Both the position numbers and the translations under genes were made by a program. A stretch of 64,000 nucleotides of DNA, taken from NCBI GenBank assembly GCA_015698045.1, contig BLAL01000254.1:124001-188000 (forward strand). The letters are read 5' to 3'. The notes under the pieces were generated by a model. That model ran no database searches and was not told the origin of the DNA. It saw nothing but the letters and a program-made list of their open reading frames with translations. Shown one piece after another: positions 55,382 to 64,000 of this stretch; position 1 is the first letter of the stretch; every line of letters starts with the position of its first letter. This DNA is from Rhizophagus clarus (taxonomy: Eukaryota > Glomeromycota > Glomeromycetes > Glomerales > Glomeraceae).

Positions 55382-55915
55382 ATTCGAGGACTTTTGGGTA
55401 GGGAAAACTAGAAGTTTTTATGGAAAAGTGTTAGCTAAAAAAATGGACAGAGTGATCAGCAGAAAAAGGTGCGCAGATCGTTAGAATTTAAATTCAAATT
55501 AACCAATCCATTTAATTGAATCAGAATAAATAGAATATTTTGAACGAGGGTTTCTGGACAACAGTGCAGCCAAAAGTGGAGGAACCTCGTCAGGGATTAC
55601 CATGTAAGTAAATAAATAAAATTACATTCATATAAATTAAATGTATTTATCGAATATTCAAACTGATTTTGATATTTAGAACTATGTTCTTTATCGTAAT
55701 GGTAACCCTGGGCGGCGGCTGTGGACGTTTACTGGCCAAAGATATTATCGTGAATTTAGAACAAGATTTTGGAAGAGGCCGGGTAATTATACTATAATAA
55801 AATTTATAATTAATATTTACATTCATGTTTTAAATTTGATAAATTTGATCAATTTTAATCACGCGTGATGATCGTAGAAGAAGGAGAAACTTACCTACGT
55901 ATCGTAGAAGATAAT

Positions 55916-56284
55916 TATTTTTATTTTTTTATTTATTAAGTGAGTAGCTAGGCCCAGTCTGTACCAAATATCGGCTGGAGACTCACATTTTTTTTGGGCT
56001 GTGACTGATACTGATGTCCACGCCATACAGCTTGGGTATTATTTTATAAAATAATAGCGAACAAGTATCAAATGTGTATTTTTTTATTAAGTTATAATAA
56101 AAATTAGAATTTACTTTAATTTTAACATAAAAATTGTAAATGATAAAAAATTCGTAAATAAAAATAAATTTGTTTTCTGAAACTTAAAAAAAAAGGTGTT
56201 TATATAAAAGAAAAGATGTTTATATTATTTTTGATTATTCAATAGTATCACATGCCCCTTGTATACATTCTACTGCATATGCAG
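55916..56284. other. 3' flank of the interrupted gene
   Basis: AT-rich stretch with one more complex segment (TAGCTAGGCCCAGTCTGTAC to CACGCCATACAGCTTGGG, about 55,945-56,035) that has no long frame. Nothing else is seen. Confidence 0.35.
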
Positions 56285-56383
56285 CTTTAACGATCGAATA
56301 GTAATATTAAATTTTTGAAATATTTTAACCGTAATATTACGCAAGTTTACAGTCTTGTAAATTTTCAAAATATTTTAACCGTA
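56285..56383. repeat. Left arm of a ~50-bp AT satellite
   Basis: About two units of the family GTAATATTACGCAAGTTTAC plus TTGTAAATTTTCAAAATATT. It is continuous in phase with the right arm at 59,726 once the element between them is removed. Confidence 0.8.
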
Positions 56384-59300
56384 CATCGGGAAAAATTTTG
56401 GTCTGCAGATCTGCATAATTCTGCGGAGTACATTTCTGCGCAGATCTGAGGACATGCCGATGCGCAGCATTGAAAAATTTCATGGATTTCTGCGCAGATC
56501 TGCAAGCCCAAAAAAACCTGCGAAATTTTTCAAAAATAAATCTGCGAAATTTTTCAAAAGTACTAATGCAAATTTACAGTTAAGCGTGTTTTAACTTTAA
56601 TATTAACTAATATCAATTTATTAATTAAAGATATTTACAAATTTAAAAGTACATATATTAAACTATCCTATTTTACTAACTAAATGCACTAATTAAAAGT
56701 TCTTTTTCTTTTCTTTACAGACTGTCAATTATGTTGTTATTAATGGTTTACACATTATTCCAGTTGGTTCGATTCCAACAAATAACAAAATACAAAAAAA
56801 ATTCATGTTAGTCAAATTTCGTTAATGTTTCGTTTAAAAAAAAATTAAAATCTTAATTTTATTCGAAGTTAAATACCTTCGAAATCCTTCAGAAAGCATC
56901 TGGAAAGCCACAAATCTACAAAATAAAAAAATGAAACGTTAGTTAACATTTCGTTTAAAAAAAAATAAATAAATTTTCTGATGGTATTTATTTTATTTAC
57001 CTTTGAAATTACGTCCATGAGGCACTATAAAGCCACAAACCTACACAAAAGGACATAAAACGAAATATTAGTTGACGTCTCGTTTAAACAAAAACAAAAT
57101 AAAAAATAAATGAATTTTAAAGGTTATTTCCAAAATTCTGTCCATTAGACTCAGGAAGTCTTGGACCTAAAAAATAAAAGAAAATCGAAATGTTAATCAA
57201 CGTTTCATTAAAAAAAATTATTAAAATAAAAAATTCGAAGGGAAACTATTTACCTTCGAAATTATGTTCAGAAGCTGAATCTATTAAAAAAAATATTAAC
57301 ATTAATTAATGTTTTATTTAAAACCCAAGAAAAATCAAGGGTTATTCACCTTCGAAATTCAGCCCAGTGGTATTCGGAAGCTGCAATCCTAAAAAATTAA
57401 AAGAAAACATTAGTAAACGTTTCGTTAAAAAAAAAAATTAATAATTTTGAAGCTTACCTTTGAAATTTCGTCTATGATGCGTCCAGAAAGCTGTGGACCT
57501 ACAAAATTAAAAACAAAACGTTAGTTAATGTTTCATTCAAAAAAAAAATAAATAAAATTTAATTTTTTCAAAGGTAAACACCTTCGAAATTACACGTTAT
57601 TACGTTCAAGAGGTATCCAGAAACTGCAAATCTACAAAATAAAAAATGAAAGGTTAGCTAAATGTCTATAAAACAATAAAATTAAAATGTTAATGTTAAC
57701 GTTTCGTTCAAAAAAAAAATTGAATTTCAAATTTTTTTGAAGATAAAATACCTTCAAAATCCATATCCCATCCAGAAAGCATCTGGGAAACCGCCAAACT
57801 ACAAAAAGGAAGCTAGAACATTAGTAACATTTCGTTACGAAAAAAATAAATAAATAAAATTTTAAAGAAACTTTGAAGAATACCTTTGAAGTTCTGTAAC
57901 ATTCTAGACCTATAAAAAAATGAAACGTTAGCAAACGTCTCGTTAAAAGGAAAATTAAAACTGAATTTCAAAATTCTACCTTCGATATTTCTTCTAGGAA
58001 TCCATCCGCAGACTATAAAAAAGATAAAAAAAAAGATAAATAAAGAAAGTTAATAAACATTCATTAAATAAAAAACCAAAAAAAAAATTAAAATTCGAAG
58101 GTTTACCTTCAAAACGGGAGTCAAAAATTCTGACTTCCTAAACTAAAAAAAAAAAAAAAATAAAGAAACGTCAATAACGTTCGTTCAATAAAAACAAAAT
58201 TAAAAAAAAAATTAAAGGCTTACCTTCAGCCTTTGAAATTGAATGTCTGCTAGACCTAAAAAAAATAAAAATGTTTGAACGTTAGCAACATTCATTAAAT
58301 AAAAACAATAACTGAAAATAAAAAAAAAAAGTTATTTTGAAGTTTTTATTTTACCTTCAAAATGGAGTTCTGGGCCTAAGAAAAATGAAAACGAATGTTA
58401 GTCAACATTTGGTAAACAAGATAATAATAAAAAAAAGATAATTTCAAAGTTTTTAACCTTCGAAATACCTGATCTGCTTTGAAATGAAGTTCCAGGCCTA
58501 TAAAAGTAAGAATGAACGTTAGTCAACATTTGTTAAACAAGATAATAATAAAAAAAAAGATAATTTTAAAGTTTTTAACCTTTGAAATACCGGTCTGCTT
58601 CGAATTGGAGTTCTGAACCTACAAAAGTAAGAACGAACGTTAGTCAACGTTTGTTAAACAAGATAATAAAAAAATCACTTTCAAAGGTTATACACTTATA
58701 CCTTCGAATGGAGTGCGTGACCGCAAGTTTATAAAAGTCAAACGTTTTTTTTTGAAGTTACCTTCAAAATAGTGTATACTTTCATCGTTCTGCACTTAAA
58801 AAAAAGAAAGTTTTTTTTTTCTGAAGGATACACACTAGTCAAATGATGTGTTACCTTCAAATTTTGGTGTTTTTCAGCATTAGTTATCAGATAAAAATGA
58901 ACGCTATTAGCGTTCATTAAATCAAAAAAATTAAAAAAAAAAAATTTTTTTTCAATAATTCAAAACTGTACCTTCGTTCTGGACTTAAAAATAAATGAAC
59001 ATTAGTTAATGTTCGTTAAATAAAATAAAAAAAAAGCTTTTTTTTTTTAAAGGAAAACCTTCAAAATCTTTAATTCAAGCTCAATTAGCCCGTTAATTTG
59101 GATTCTAACAAAATGAACGAATGGTCCATGGAATCGGTTTGAATTTCTGTCATAGCTTATATGGATGATATTATTTTTATGGATTTAAGGGAATGCCAGA
59201 TGTTAGTATCAACGTTCGTTAAATGAAACATTCATTGACACTTAAAGTCTGACAAGCTTCGAAAAAATATTAAATTATTTCTGTAAAAGGTGTTATAAAA

Positions 59301-59725
59301 TTATTTCTTTGAAAAGTGTCGTAAAAAATGTATTTCTTCAAAGTACAAAAAACTATTTCTTTAAGAAAGTTTAAGTGTTAAAACAAAGTTAAGTTCAAAA
59401 TTAAAAGAAAGTTTATGTAAATTTATCAAATTAAAGAAAATCAGTTTATGTAAAGTTTATCAAATTAAAGAAAATCAGTTTATGTAAAGTTTATCAAATT
59501 AAAGAAGAAAATTGTGAAAATCTTTAAAGATTTTTGTATGAAGTGTTTTAAAAATCTGCAATTTTGAAGATTATCGCAAATTTTTTATAGAAAAATCTTC
59601 GAAAAAATAAAAAAAAAAATTTCTGCAATATTGCGCAGATTCTTATCAAAATTGCATAAAAAAAAGCGGCAATCTGCTAAAATTGCAGATCACTACAGAT
59701 CTGATCTGATACAACTTTTCCGATG
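56384..59725. mobile_element. 3.3-kb TA-flanked element carrying an exon-like array
   Basis: Ends read CATCGGGAAAAATTTT on the left and CATCGGAAAAGTTGTA inward from the right. TA flanks both sides (56,382-56,383 and 59,726-59,727), and the flanking satellite joins perfectly without it (AACCG-TA-ATATTACGC). Both subterminal regions are rich in CAGATCTGCA/TGCGCAGAT words. I see no transposase. The interior holds the tandem modules described separately. On the plus strand near 59,150 there is a short frame AYMDDIIFMDLRECQMLVST that recalls a reverse-transcriptase YMDD motif. Confidence 0.75.
56815..59230 (-). repeat. Tandem array of ~20 exon/intron-like modules
   Basis: Units of roughly 100-130 bp. 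Read on the minus strand, most contain in order: CGAAA(C/T)GTTAACTAACGT with a CTAAC branch-point-like word, a T-rich tract, AG, a segment of 12-50 nt, then (T/C)(G/A)AAG followed by GTA or GTT. Examples of the bounded segments are 56,915-56,877 (39 nt), 57,040-57,001 (40 nt) and 57,388-57,350 (39 nt). Segment lengths are not all multiples of three (39, 40, 27, 39, 41, 50, 47 and so on), and at least one donor (near 57,137) and one acceptor (near 58,730) are lost. I therefore do not claim a protein. Confidence 0.7.
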
Positions 59726-60240
59726 TAATATTACGCAGGTTTACAATCTTGTAAATTTTCAAAATATTTTAACCGTAATATTACGCAGGTTTACAGTCTC
59801 ATAAATTTTTGAAATATTTTAACAGTAATATTACGCAGGTTTACAGTTTTGTAAATTTTCGAAATATTTCAACCGTAATATTACACAGATTTACAGTTTC
59901 GTAAATTTGCAGAATATTTTAACCGTAATATTACGCAGGTTTACAGTTTCGTAAATTTTAAAAATATTTCAACCGTAATATTACGCAGGTTTGCAGTCTC
60001 GTAAATTTTCAAAATATTTTGACCGTAATATTGCGTAAATCTTACGATATTAAAAACTTGCGTAATATTTTGACCGTAATATTGCGTAAATCTTATGATA
60101 TTGAAAACTTATGTAATATTTTGACCGTAATATCACATAAATCTTATGAAATTGTAAACTTATGTAATATTTCAAAATTTTTCGAAATATTATGCCATAA
60201 ATTTTCGTAAACTTATAAAATCGTAAACTTATGCAATTTT
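59726..60240. repeat. Right arm of the ~50-bp AT satellite
   Basis: Six or so units of CGTAATATTACGCAGGTTTA plus CAGTCTCGTAAATTTTC and AAAATATTTTAAC, then about three of a variant with GACCGTAATATTGCGTAAAT and CTTACGATATTAAAAACTT. A 63-residue frame here is only the repeat translated. Confidence 0.85.
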
Positions 60241-60790
60241 TTGCCCTATAAAATTTTCTGATGCAGTACTATTGTTTTAACTATTAGTTCTTTTTATGAT
60301 TTGAACGTTTTACTCATGTCCATCTGAGCCTCCTGGGGCATTCATCTTAAATTCTAAAAAATATCTCGCTTAAAAATTAATAAATATAAATAAAATTAAT
60401 TATATGAATATAATAAAAGAAATACTATGAAGGTAAATACTAGGGCTCCGATCAGTTCAGTTCAGTTCAGTTTTTGCAAAAACTGATATTGAACTGAATT
60501 GATCAGTATTGGTATTGATGATTACCAAAACTGACCAGTATCGGTATTAATGATTATCAAAACTGATTGATAATTACCAAAAACCAAACTGATTTACCGA
60601 TATTAAAAATTATTTTTAATAAAAAAAACATCACAAAACTATTTTTTTACCAAATCAAATCATCTATAAAAATATTTCGCAACATTTTTTTAATTAAAGT
60701 GACAAAACAATACGTTGCAAACTATTTTTTTATTGAATCAACTAGTAATAAAAACATTTCACAACATTTTTTTAAAAAAGTTTTTTTTTA
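60241..60790. other. AT-rich stretch with TTCAG and CCAAAACTGA repeats
   Basis: Around 60,445-60,600 there are four direct copies of TTCAG and several ATTACCAAAACTGA-like words. TAGGGCTCCGATCAG at about 60,442 could be a TIR start of hAT type, but I found no partner end. No gene. Confidence 0.4.
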
Positions 60791-60809
60791 TTACTAATAA
60801 AAAACGTTT

Positions 60810-61605
60810 TGCAACGTTTCCCCTTCATTCCTTTACGTTTCCCTATCATTCCTTTACATTTTCCTTTCGTTCCTTTATATTTCCCCCTTCTTTCTTTTCG
60901 TTCCTTTATATTTCCCTTTCTTTTCTTTTCATTTCTTTATGTTTTTCTACTATTTACTTTGTTTATTTTCACTTTCCCCTTTATTCTTTTTTTTTCACTC
61001 ACCTTTCAGTTTATTTTGTCTCTTTTGTTTCTTGCTGTTTCTTTTCACTTCTCTTCATTCTTTCATCTCCTCTTTAATTCTTTTGTATATTTACATTTCT
61101 CTTTCATTTCTTCATGTTTCCTTTATTTTTTTTTTTTTACGTTTTGCCCTTCATTTTTTTTGTTCTATTACGTTTCACTCTTTTTTTTATTTCATCACTT
61201 TATGTTTCTCCTTCTTTTCATTTTGTTCCTTTGCATTTTCTCCTTTTTTTTTTGTTCTTCTATATTTCCTTCCTTTCTTTTTGTTCCTTTACGTTTCCTC
61301 CTCCTTTCTTTTCGCTTCTTTATATCTCTCTTCTTTCTTTTTATTTCTTTATGTTTTCCTACTATTCTTTTTGTTTTTTTTTATATTACACTATCCTTTT
61401 TTCTTACATTTCCTTCTTCATTCCTTTCATTTTCTTTACCTTTGTATTCTTTTCATTTTTTTTTGTTTCTCCTTATTTCTTTTCATTTCCCCCTATTTTT
61501 CTTATTTCACTTTTTTTCTTTATTGTTATTCATATTTTTTAACACATTTCTTTACTTTAATTCATTTTTTTACTTTCATTATAGATTTCTTTTTTTTAGA
61601 TTAAT
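60810..61605 (+). repeat. 800-bp pyrimidine-rich microsatellite-like tract
   Basis: Almost pure C/T on the plus strand with a loose period near 30 bases (CTTTCTTTTCGTTCCTTTAT and variants). All three plus-strand frames are open for 140-270 codons only because T/C-rich DNA has few stop codons; the products are Phe/Ser/Leu strings. I treat it as a repeat, not as genes. Confidence 0.85.
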
Positions 61606-61739
61606 TTTCTATTAAAATAAATTCTTATTTTTTAATTACTAATAAGACATGTAAATTTTTAAATTAAACTACTTTGAATAAAATTTTTTGAGAAAAAATA
61701 AATTTTGCATATATCGTACTTCATAAATATAAATAAAAT

Positions 61740-61860
61740 AAATTTAGCTAATTTGGTTGAATTTGTATGCACTATTTAAAAATTGGAGTGCTGATTTGCA
61801 TGCATTATTTAAAATCAGAGTGCTAATTTATATATAGGAGTGCTGATTTGCATGCACTAT
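61740..61860. repeat. Short tandem repeat, about four units
   Basis: TGCATGCACTATTTAAAAA with GGAGTGCTGATTTGCATGCA recurs about every 35-45 bp just left of the TIR element. The frame beginning at 61,848 uses its last unit. Confidence 0.6.
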
Positions 61861-61914
61861 TTAAAAATAAGAATGCCAATTTTTTAACACAAATTAGCAA
61901 TGCCGTTCATCATA

Positions 61915-62669
61915 TGCGCCGATTTGAGGAATTTGCCAATCATCAATTATGTGGCGCAGTACCGATTAAAATTGATCAAAACCGTCCCTACATAAGAAAA
62001 AATAAGCCAAAAAAATACTTAAAAAAACTTTTAAGACCTTTTCCAAAAAAATTTACCTCTTTAACCTGAAACCAGTAGAAGAAATTTCTAAAAAAAGGAA
62101 TAAAAATATTATAAAATTAGTTTATTTAAAAAAAAAGTAAGAATAAGCACCAGAATAATGATTTAACGAAAAAAAATTGATTGAAAATAATTAATAACGA
62201 ATATCAAATAGATTTTAACTAAATAAATTAATCAATATATAATTTAAATTCACTAAAACATCGTTATTAATCTTAGAATTATTTATTTATTGAAAGATTA
62301 TTTTTGAATAATTTTGCTGCCTAAATAAATTTTTTTTATAAACTATTGAAAAAAAATAAAAAAATAGCTCCAAGTTATATTTAATGTAAAATAACTACTA
62401 ATATACTTGCCAAAATTCTCAACTTACATAATGTAAAAACTGGTGGAAAAGTTTGATGGGGAAGTTGATGAGGAGTTTAATATGGAGTTTACGAAAGAAA
62501 AAAATTTTTTAACGCTACTTTTGTTGAAGTAATTTCTCGATATTTGTGTCATATGATCATGTAACACAAGAGTGATCCTTTTTGTGAAACTTATTTAACT
62601 TAATTTTTATCTAATTATCATCAAATTCCTTAATTTAGGCTAATTTTGTTAATTCTGAAAATCGGCGGA
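61915..62669. mobile_element. TA-flanked TIR element, copy 2 (755 bp)
   Basis: Ends TGCGCCGATTTGAGGAATT and (complement of the right end) TCCGCCGATTTTCAGAATTA, with TA at 61,913-61,914 and 62,670-62,671. It is collinear with copy 1 at 37,376-38,120, for example ATTAAAATTGATCAAA, ACCAGTAGAAGAAATTTCTA and GTAATTTCTCGATAT. A reading frame enters from the left TIR (EFANHQLCGAVPIKIDQN, YIRKNKPKKYLKKLLRPF); copy 1 shows the same words with stops. No transposase domain is recognised. Confidence 0.85.
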
Positions 62670-62799
62670 TATGTAAACAATTCGCGTCATAAAATTGGCA
62701 ACAAAAAACTACAAATCAGACAAATATATCCAAAAATCAGACAAAAATCAGACTGCCGATTTTTAGAGATTTTTTTTATTCGACCTGTATCTAATATTG

Positions 62800-63540
62800 T
62801 TATTAGATTCTGCCTGACTTCTTTCCTTCCGCTTCATGCTTCTTACATCATCAGTATTTAATTTATCTTCAGATACCGTACGTCCTTTTTTCTTTTGCTT
62901 TATGCTTTTTCTATAATCAGTATTTAATTTGTCTTCAGATACTATACATTTTCCTTCCTTCTGTTATTTAATTCATCTCTAGATACCATACATCCTCTTT
63001 CCTTCCGCTTCATGCTTCTTTTATCATCAGTATTTAATTCATCTCCAGATACCGTACGTTCTCTTTCCTTTTGCTTCATATTTCTTCTATCATCATTATC
63101 ATTTAATTCGTTACCAGATTCTATTTGACTACTTTTCTTCCATTTCATGTTTATTTTTGTAGGGTTACTGGAATACTCTATACGATTTTTTCCTTATAAT
63201 TTACGTTTTTTTTTTCCTGTCCTTTTGTTTCATACTTTTTTTTCCTTTGTTATAGGGTTCACTAGAATTCGCTCGATTGATTATTTTCTTCTGTTTTACA
63301 ATTTTTTTATCGCTAGATTTAGGTTTTGAAGAACTTGCAATTTTGTATACTTCAAATAAAAAATATTGACAGATCGGCATTTGCATTACACGATATATAC
63401 ATTGTGCAATTAACAACAGATCCAAACCTTTCCTATTCCTGTAATCAGACAACCAATCTGATTCTGAGTCTTCGTATGGAATAATTGATACTGAATCTGA
63501 ATTCTCCGTTTATCAGTTTTTCATTTTGCTGCAAAAAATA
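62800..63540 (-). pseudogene. Decayed Lys/Glu-rich repeat-protein gene
   Basis: On the minus strand a more complex N-terminal part reads IIPYEDSESDWLSDYRNRKG, LDLLLIAQCIYRVMQMPICQ, YFLFEVYKIASSSKPKSSDK. After a frame change the protein becomes a tandem repeat of about 22 residues based on MKRKERGRTVSGDELNTDDK (62,810-63,130; four to five units, about 66 bp each). Stops and shifts separate the last units. An AG acceptor at about 63,532 may start the exon. The family is unknown. The basic repeats with intact spacing suggest it was a nucleic-acid-binding or nuclear protein; that is inference. Confidence 0.5.
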
Positions 63541-64000
63541 GTAAAATAGTGTAAATAAAACTGAATAACTGCTACAAATTTACTTATATTTTATTGTTAT
63601 CTGTATCTTTCCTTCTATTGAGAAATACAAAGAAAAAATATTAAAATACTAAAAAGCATATATTGGTTAAGTTATTTATTATCCTACCTTACAAATAAAA
63701 AACTTTTTACAAATATTAGGAAGAGGAAACTAGAAAAGGAGAGAATCATGTTTAATGTTTAGGTTGGATAATTGTCATTTTCGCATACTGATAATATGCA
63801 GTAACTGCAGTTACTTGCATATTAAAAGATGGGTGATTGGTGAAAATTGATGATTTTCATAATATAAATCAAAAATGGACAAGCCTTAAATACTGTATAT
63901 TGTGGGTCTTGATAATCTTACCTAGTATTACACATAAATTAGTAGTACAAAATTTAACTCAAGATACTGACCTGCAATATACGGTACAAGACAAACTAAA
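63541..64000. other. AT-rich window end, no gene seen
   Basis: No supportable gene. It may contain upstream exons of the Lys/Glu-rich repeat gene, but I saw no sustained frame. Confidence 0.35.

Larger units (their letters stand above)
47310..55482 (-). mobile_element. Full-length LINE (APE / RT / RNase H type)
   Basis: The 8,173-bp element lies on the minus strand between perfect 15-bp direct repeats AGAATTTAAATTCAA (47,295-47,309 and 55,483-55,497). The leader is about 100 nt and the 3' region 172 nt. There is no poly-A tail; the 3' end reads TATGCCGCGTTTGCC. Two ORFs are present, each broken by a single stop. The combination of CCHC ORF1, AP endonuclease, reverse transcriptase and RNase H fits fungal Tad/I-like non-LTR elements. 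GC content is clearly higher than in the surrounding DNA. Confidence 0.92.
47102..55915 (+). pseudogene. Myb/SANT-like gene split by an 8.2-kb LINE
   Basis: Left of the LINE the plus strand reads MSRHTRSRHSHYNVH, a TAG, NWAMMDELVDIRQDRNCAYH and NINGRSCYDYWDSVANRF. Right of the LINE it continues GQQCSQKWRNLVRDYH to a GTAAGT donor (about 55,603), then YVLYRNGNPGRRLWTFTGQR, YYREFRTRFWKRP to a donor near 55,786, and a basic tail RDDRRRRRNLPTYRRR with stop near 55,911. The order W...LV..R, W..VA.RF, QC..KW..LV.DY is that of a trihelix/Myb-SANT DNA-binding domain, known in transcription factors and in transposon accessory proteins. The TAG at codon 16 and the LINE break the gene. I cannot tell if it was a host gene or a TE gene. 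Confidence 0.65.

Noticed and set aside
48199..55484. Plus-strand frames across the LINE (for example 54,365-54,607 and 55,047-55,484)
   Set aside because: They are shadows of the minus-strand ORF1 and ORF2 coding sequence.
59100..59240. Reverse transcriptase gene from the AYMDDIIFMDL frame
   Set aside because: Only about 25 codons, no other RT motif around it and a stop just upstream; noted as a possible fragment only.
60019..60210. 63-codon frame in the AT satellite
   Set aside because: It is the tandem repeat translated (NILTVI(L/S)RKSYDI units), not a protein.
56815..60240. CRISPR array
   Set aside because: Units are degenerate, lengths vary, there are no constant spacers and no cas genes, and the genome is eukaryotic.
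60715..61615. Long open frames of 120, 268, 221 and 142 codons
   Set aside because: They lie in a pyrimidine-rich repeat with few stop codons in three frames at once; the products are Phe/Ser/Leu strings with no domain.

Overview
This is an AT-rich, intron-dense eukaryotic window of fungal type. Short introns with GT-AG borders, fungal orthologues in nearly every host gene, and a load of Plavaka, pogo and RNase-H LINE elements suggest an arbuscular-mycorrhizal fungus (Glomeromycotina, Rhizophagus-like). The organism assignment is inference. The gene calls rest on reading frames joined across splice sites.

Region 1 (about 1-30,150) is compact euchromatin-like host sequence. In order it holds: a MATH-like/BTB protein (+); ribosomal protein eL33 (-); an 86-residue membrane protein with a 3-nt coding exon and an 8-nt micro-exon (+); a P5B-type transport ATPase (-); mitochondrial HMG-CoA lyase (+); exosome subunit MTR3 (-); a mitochondrial TPR membrane protein, Mgr3-like (+); PCNA (+); a Sae2/CtIP-family DNA-end-resection factor (+); an unrecognised Ser/Pro-rich protein (+); arginine methyltransferase PRMT1/HMT1 (-); and the nonsense-mediated-decay helicase UPF1 (-). 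Neighbours are often convergent with gaps near 75-170 bp or divergent with gaps near 130-430 bp, so several promoters are probably shared. The functions cover translation, RNA decay, DNA replication and repair and mitochondrial metabolism; they do not form one pathway.

Region 2 (about 30,150-64,000) is a repeat-rich accessory region with no clearly intact host gene. It starts with a complete but frameshifted pogo/Tigger element. A decayed Plavaka (CACTA-like) transposase follows, itself split by two younger TIR elements, then a palindrome-rich patch and a 2.4-kb satellite holding another MITE and a small orphan reading frame. Next come AT satellites and an 8.2-kb LINE, with its ORF1, endonuclease, reverse transcriptase and RNase H, inserted with a 15-bp target duplication into a Myb/SANT-like gene. 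The last part holds a 3.3-kb TA-flanked element with about 20 tandem exon-like modules on the minus strand, an 800-bp pyrimidine tract, a second copy of one TIR element, and a decayed Lys/Glu-rich repeat gene.

The most unusual signal is the tandem exon/intron-like array at 56,815-59,230. On the minus strand most repeats carry a branch-point-like CTAAC, a T-rich tract, AG, a 12-50 nt segment ending in (T/C)(G/A)AAG, and GTA/GTT. At least five TA-flanked elements lie in the right half, so nesting and relative age can be read from the sequence.
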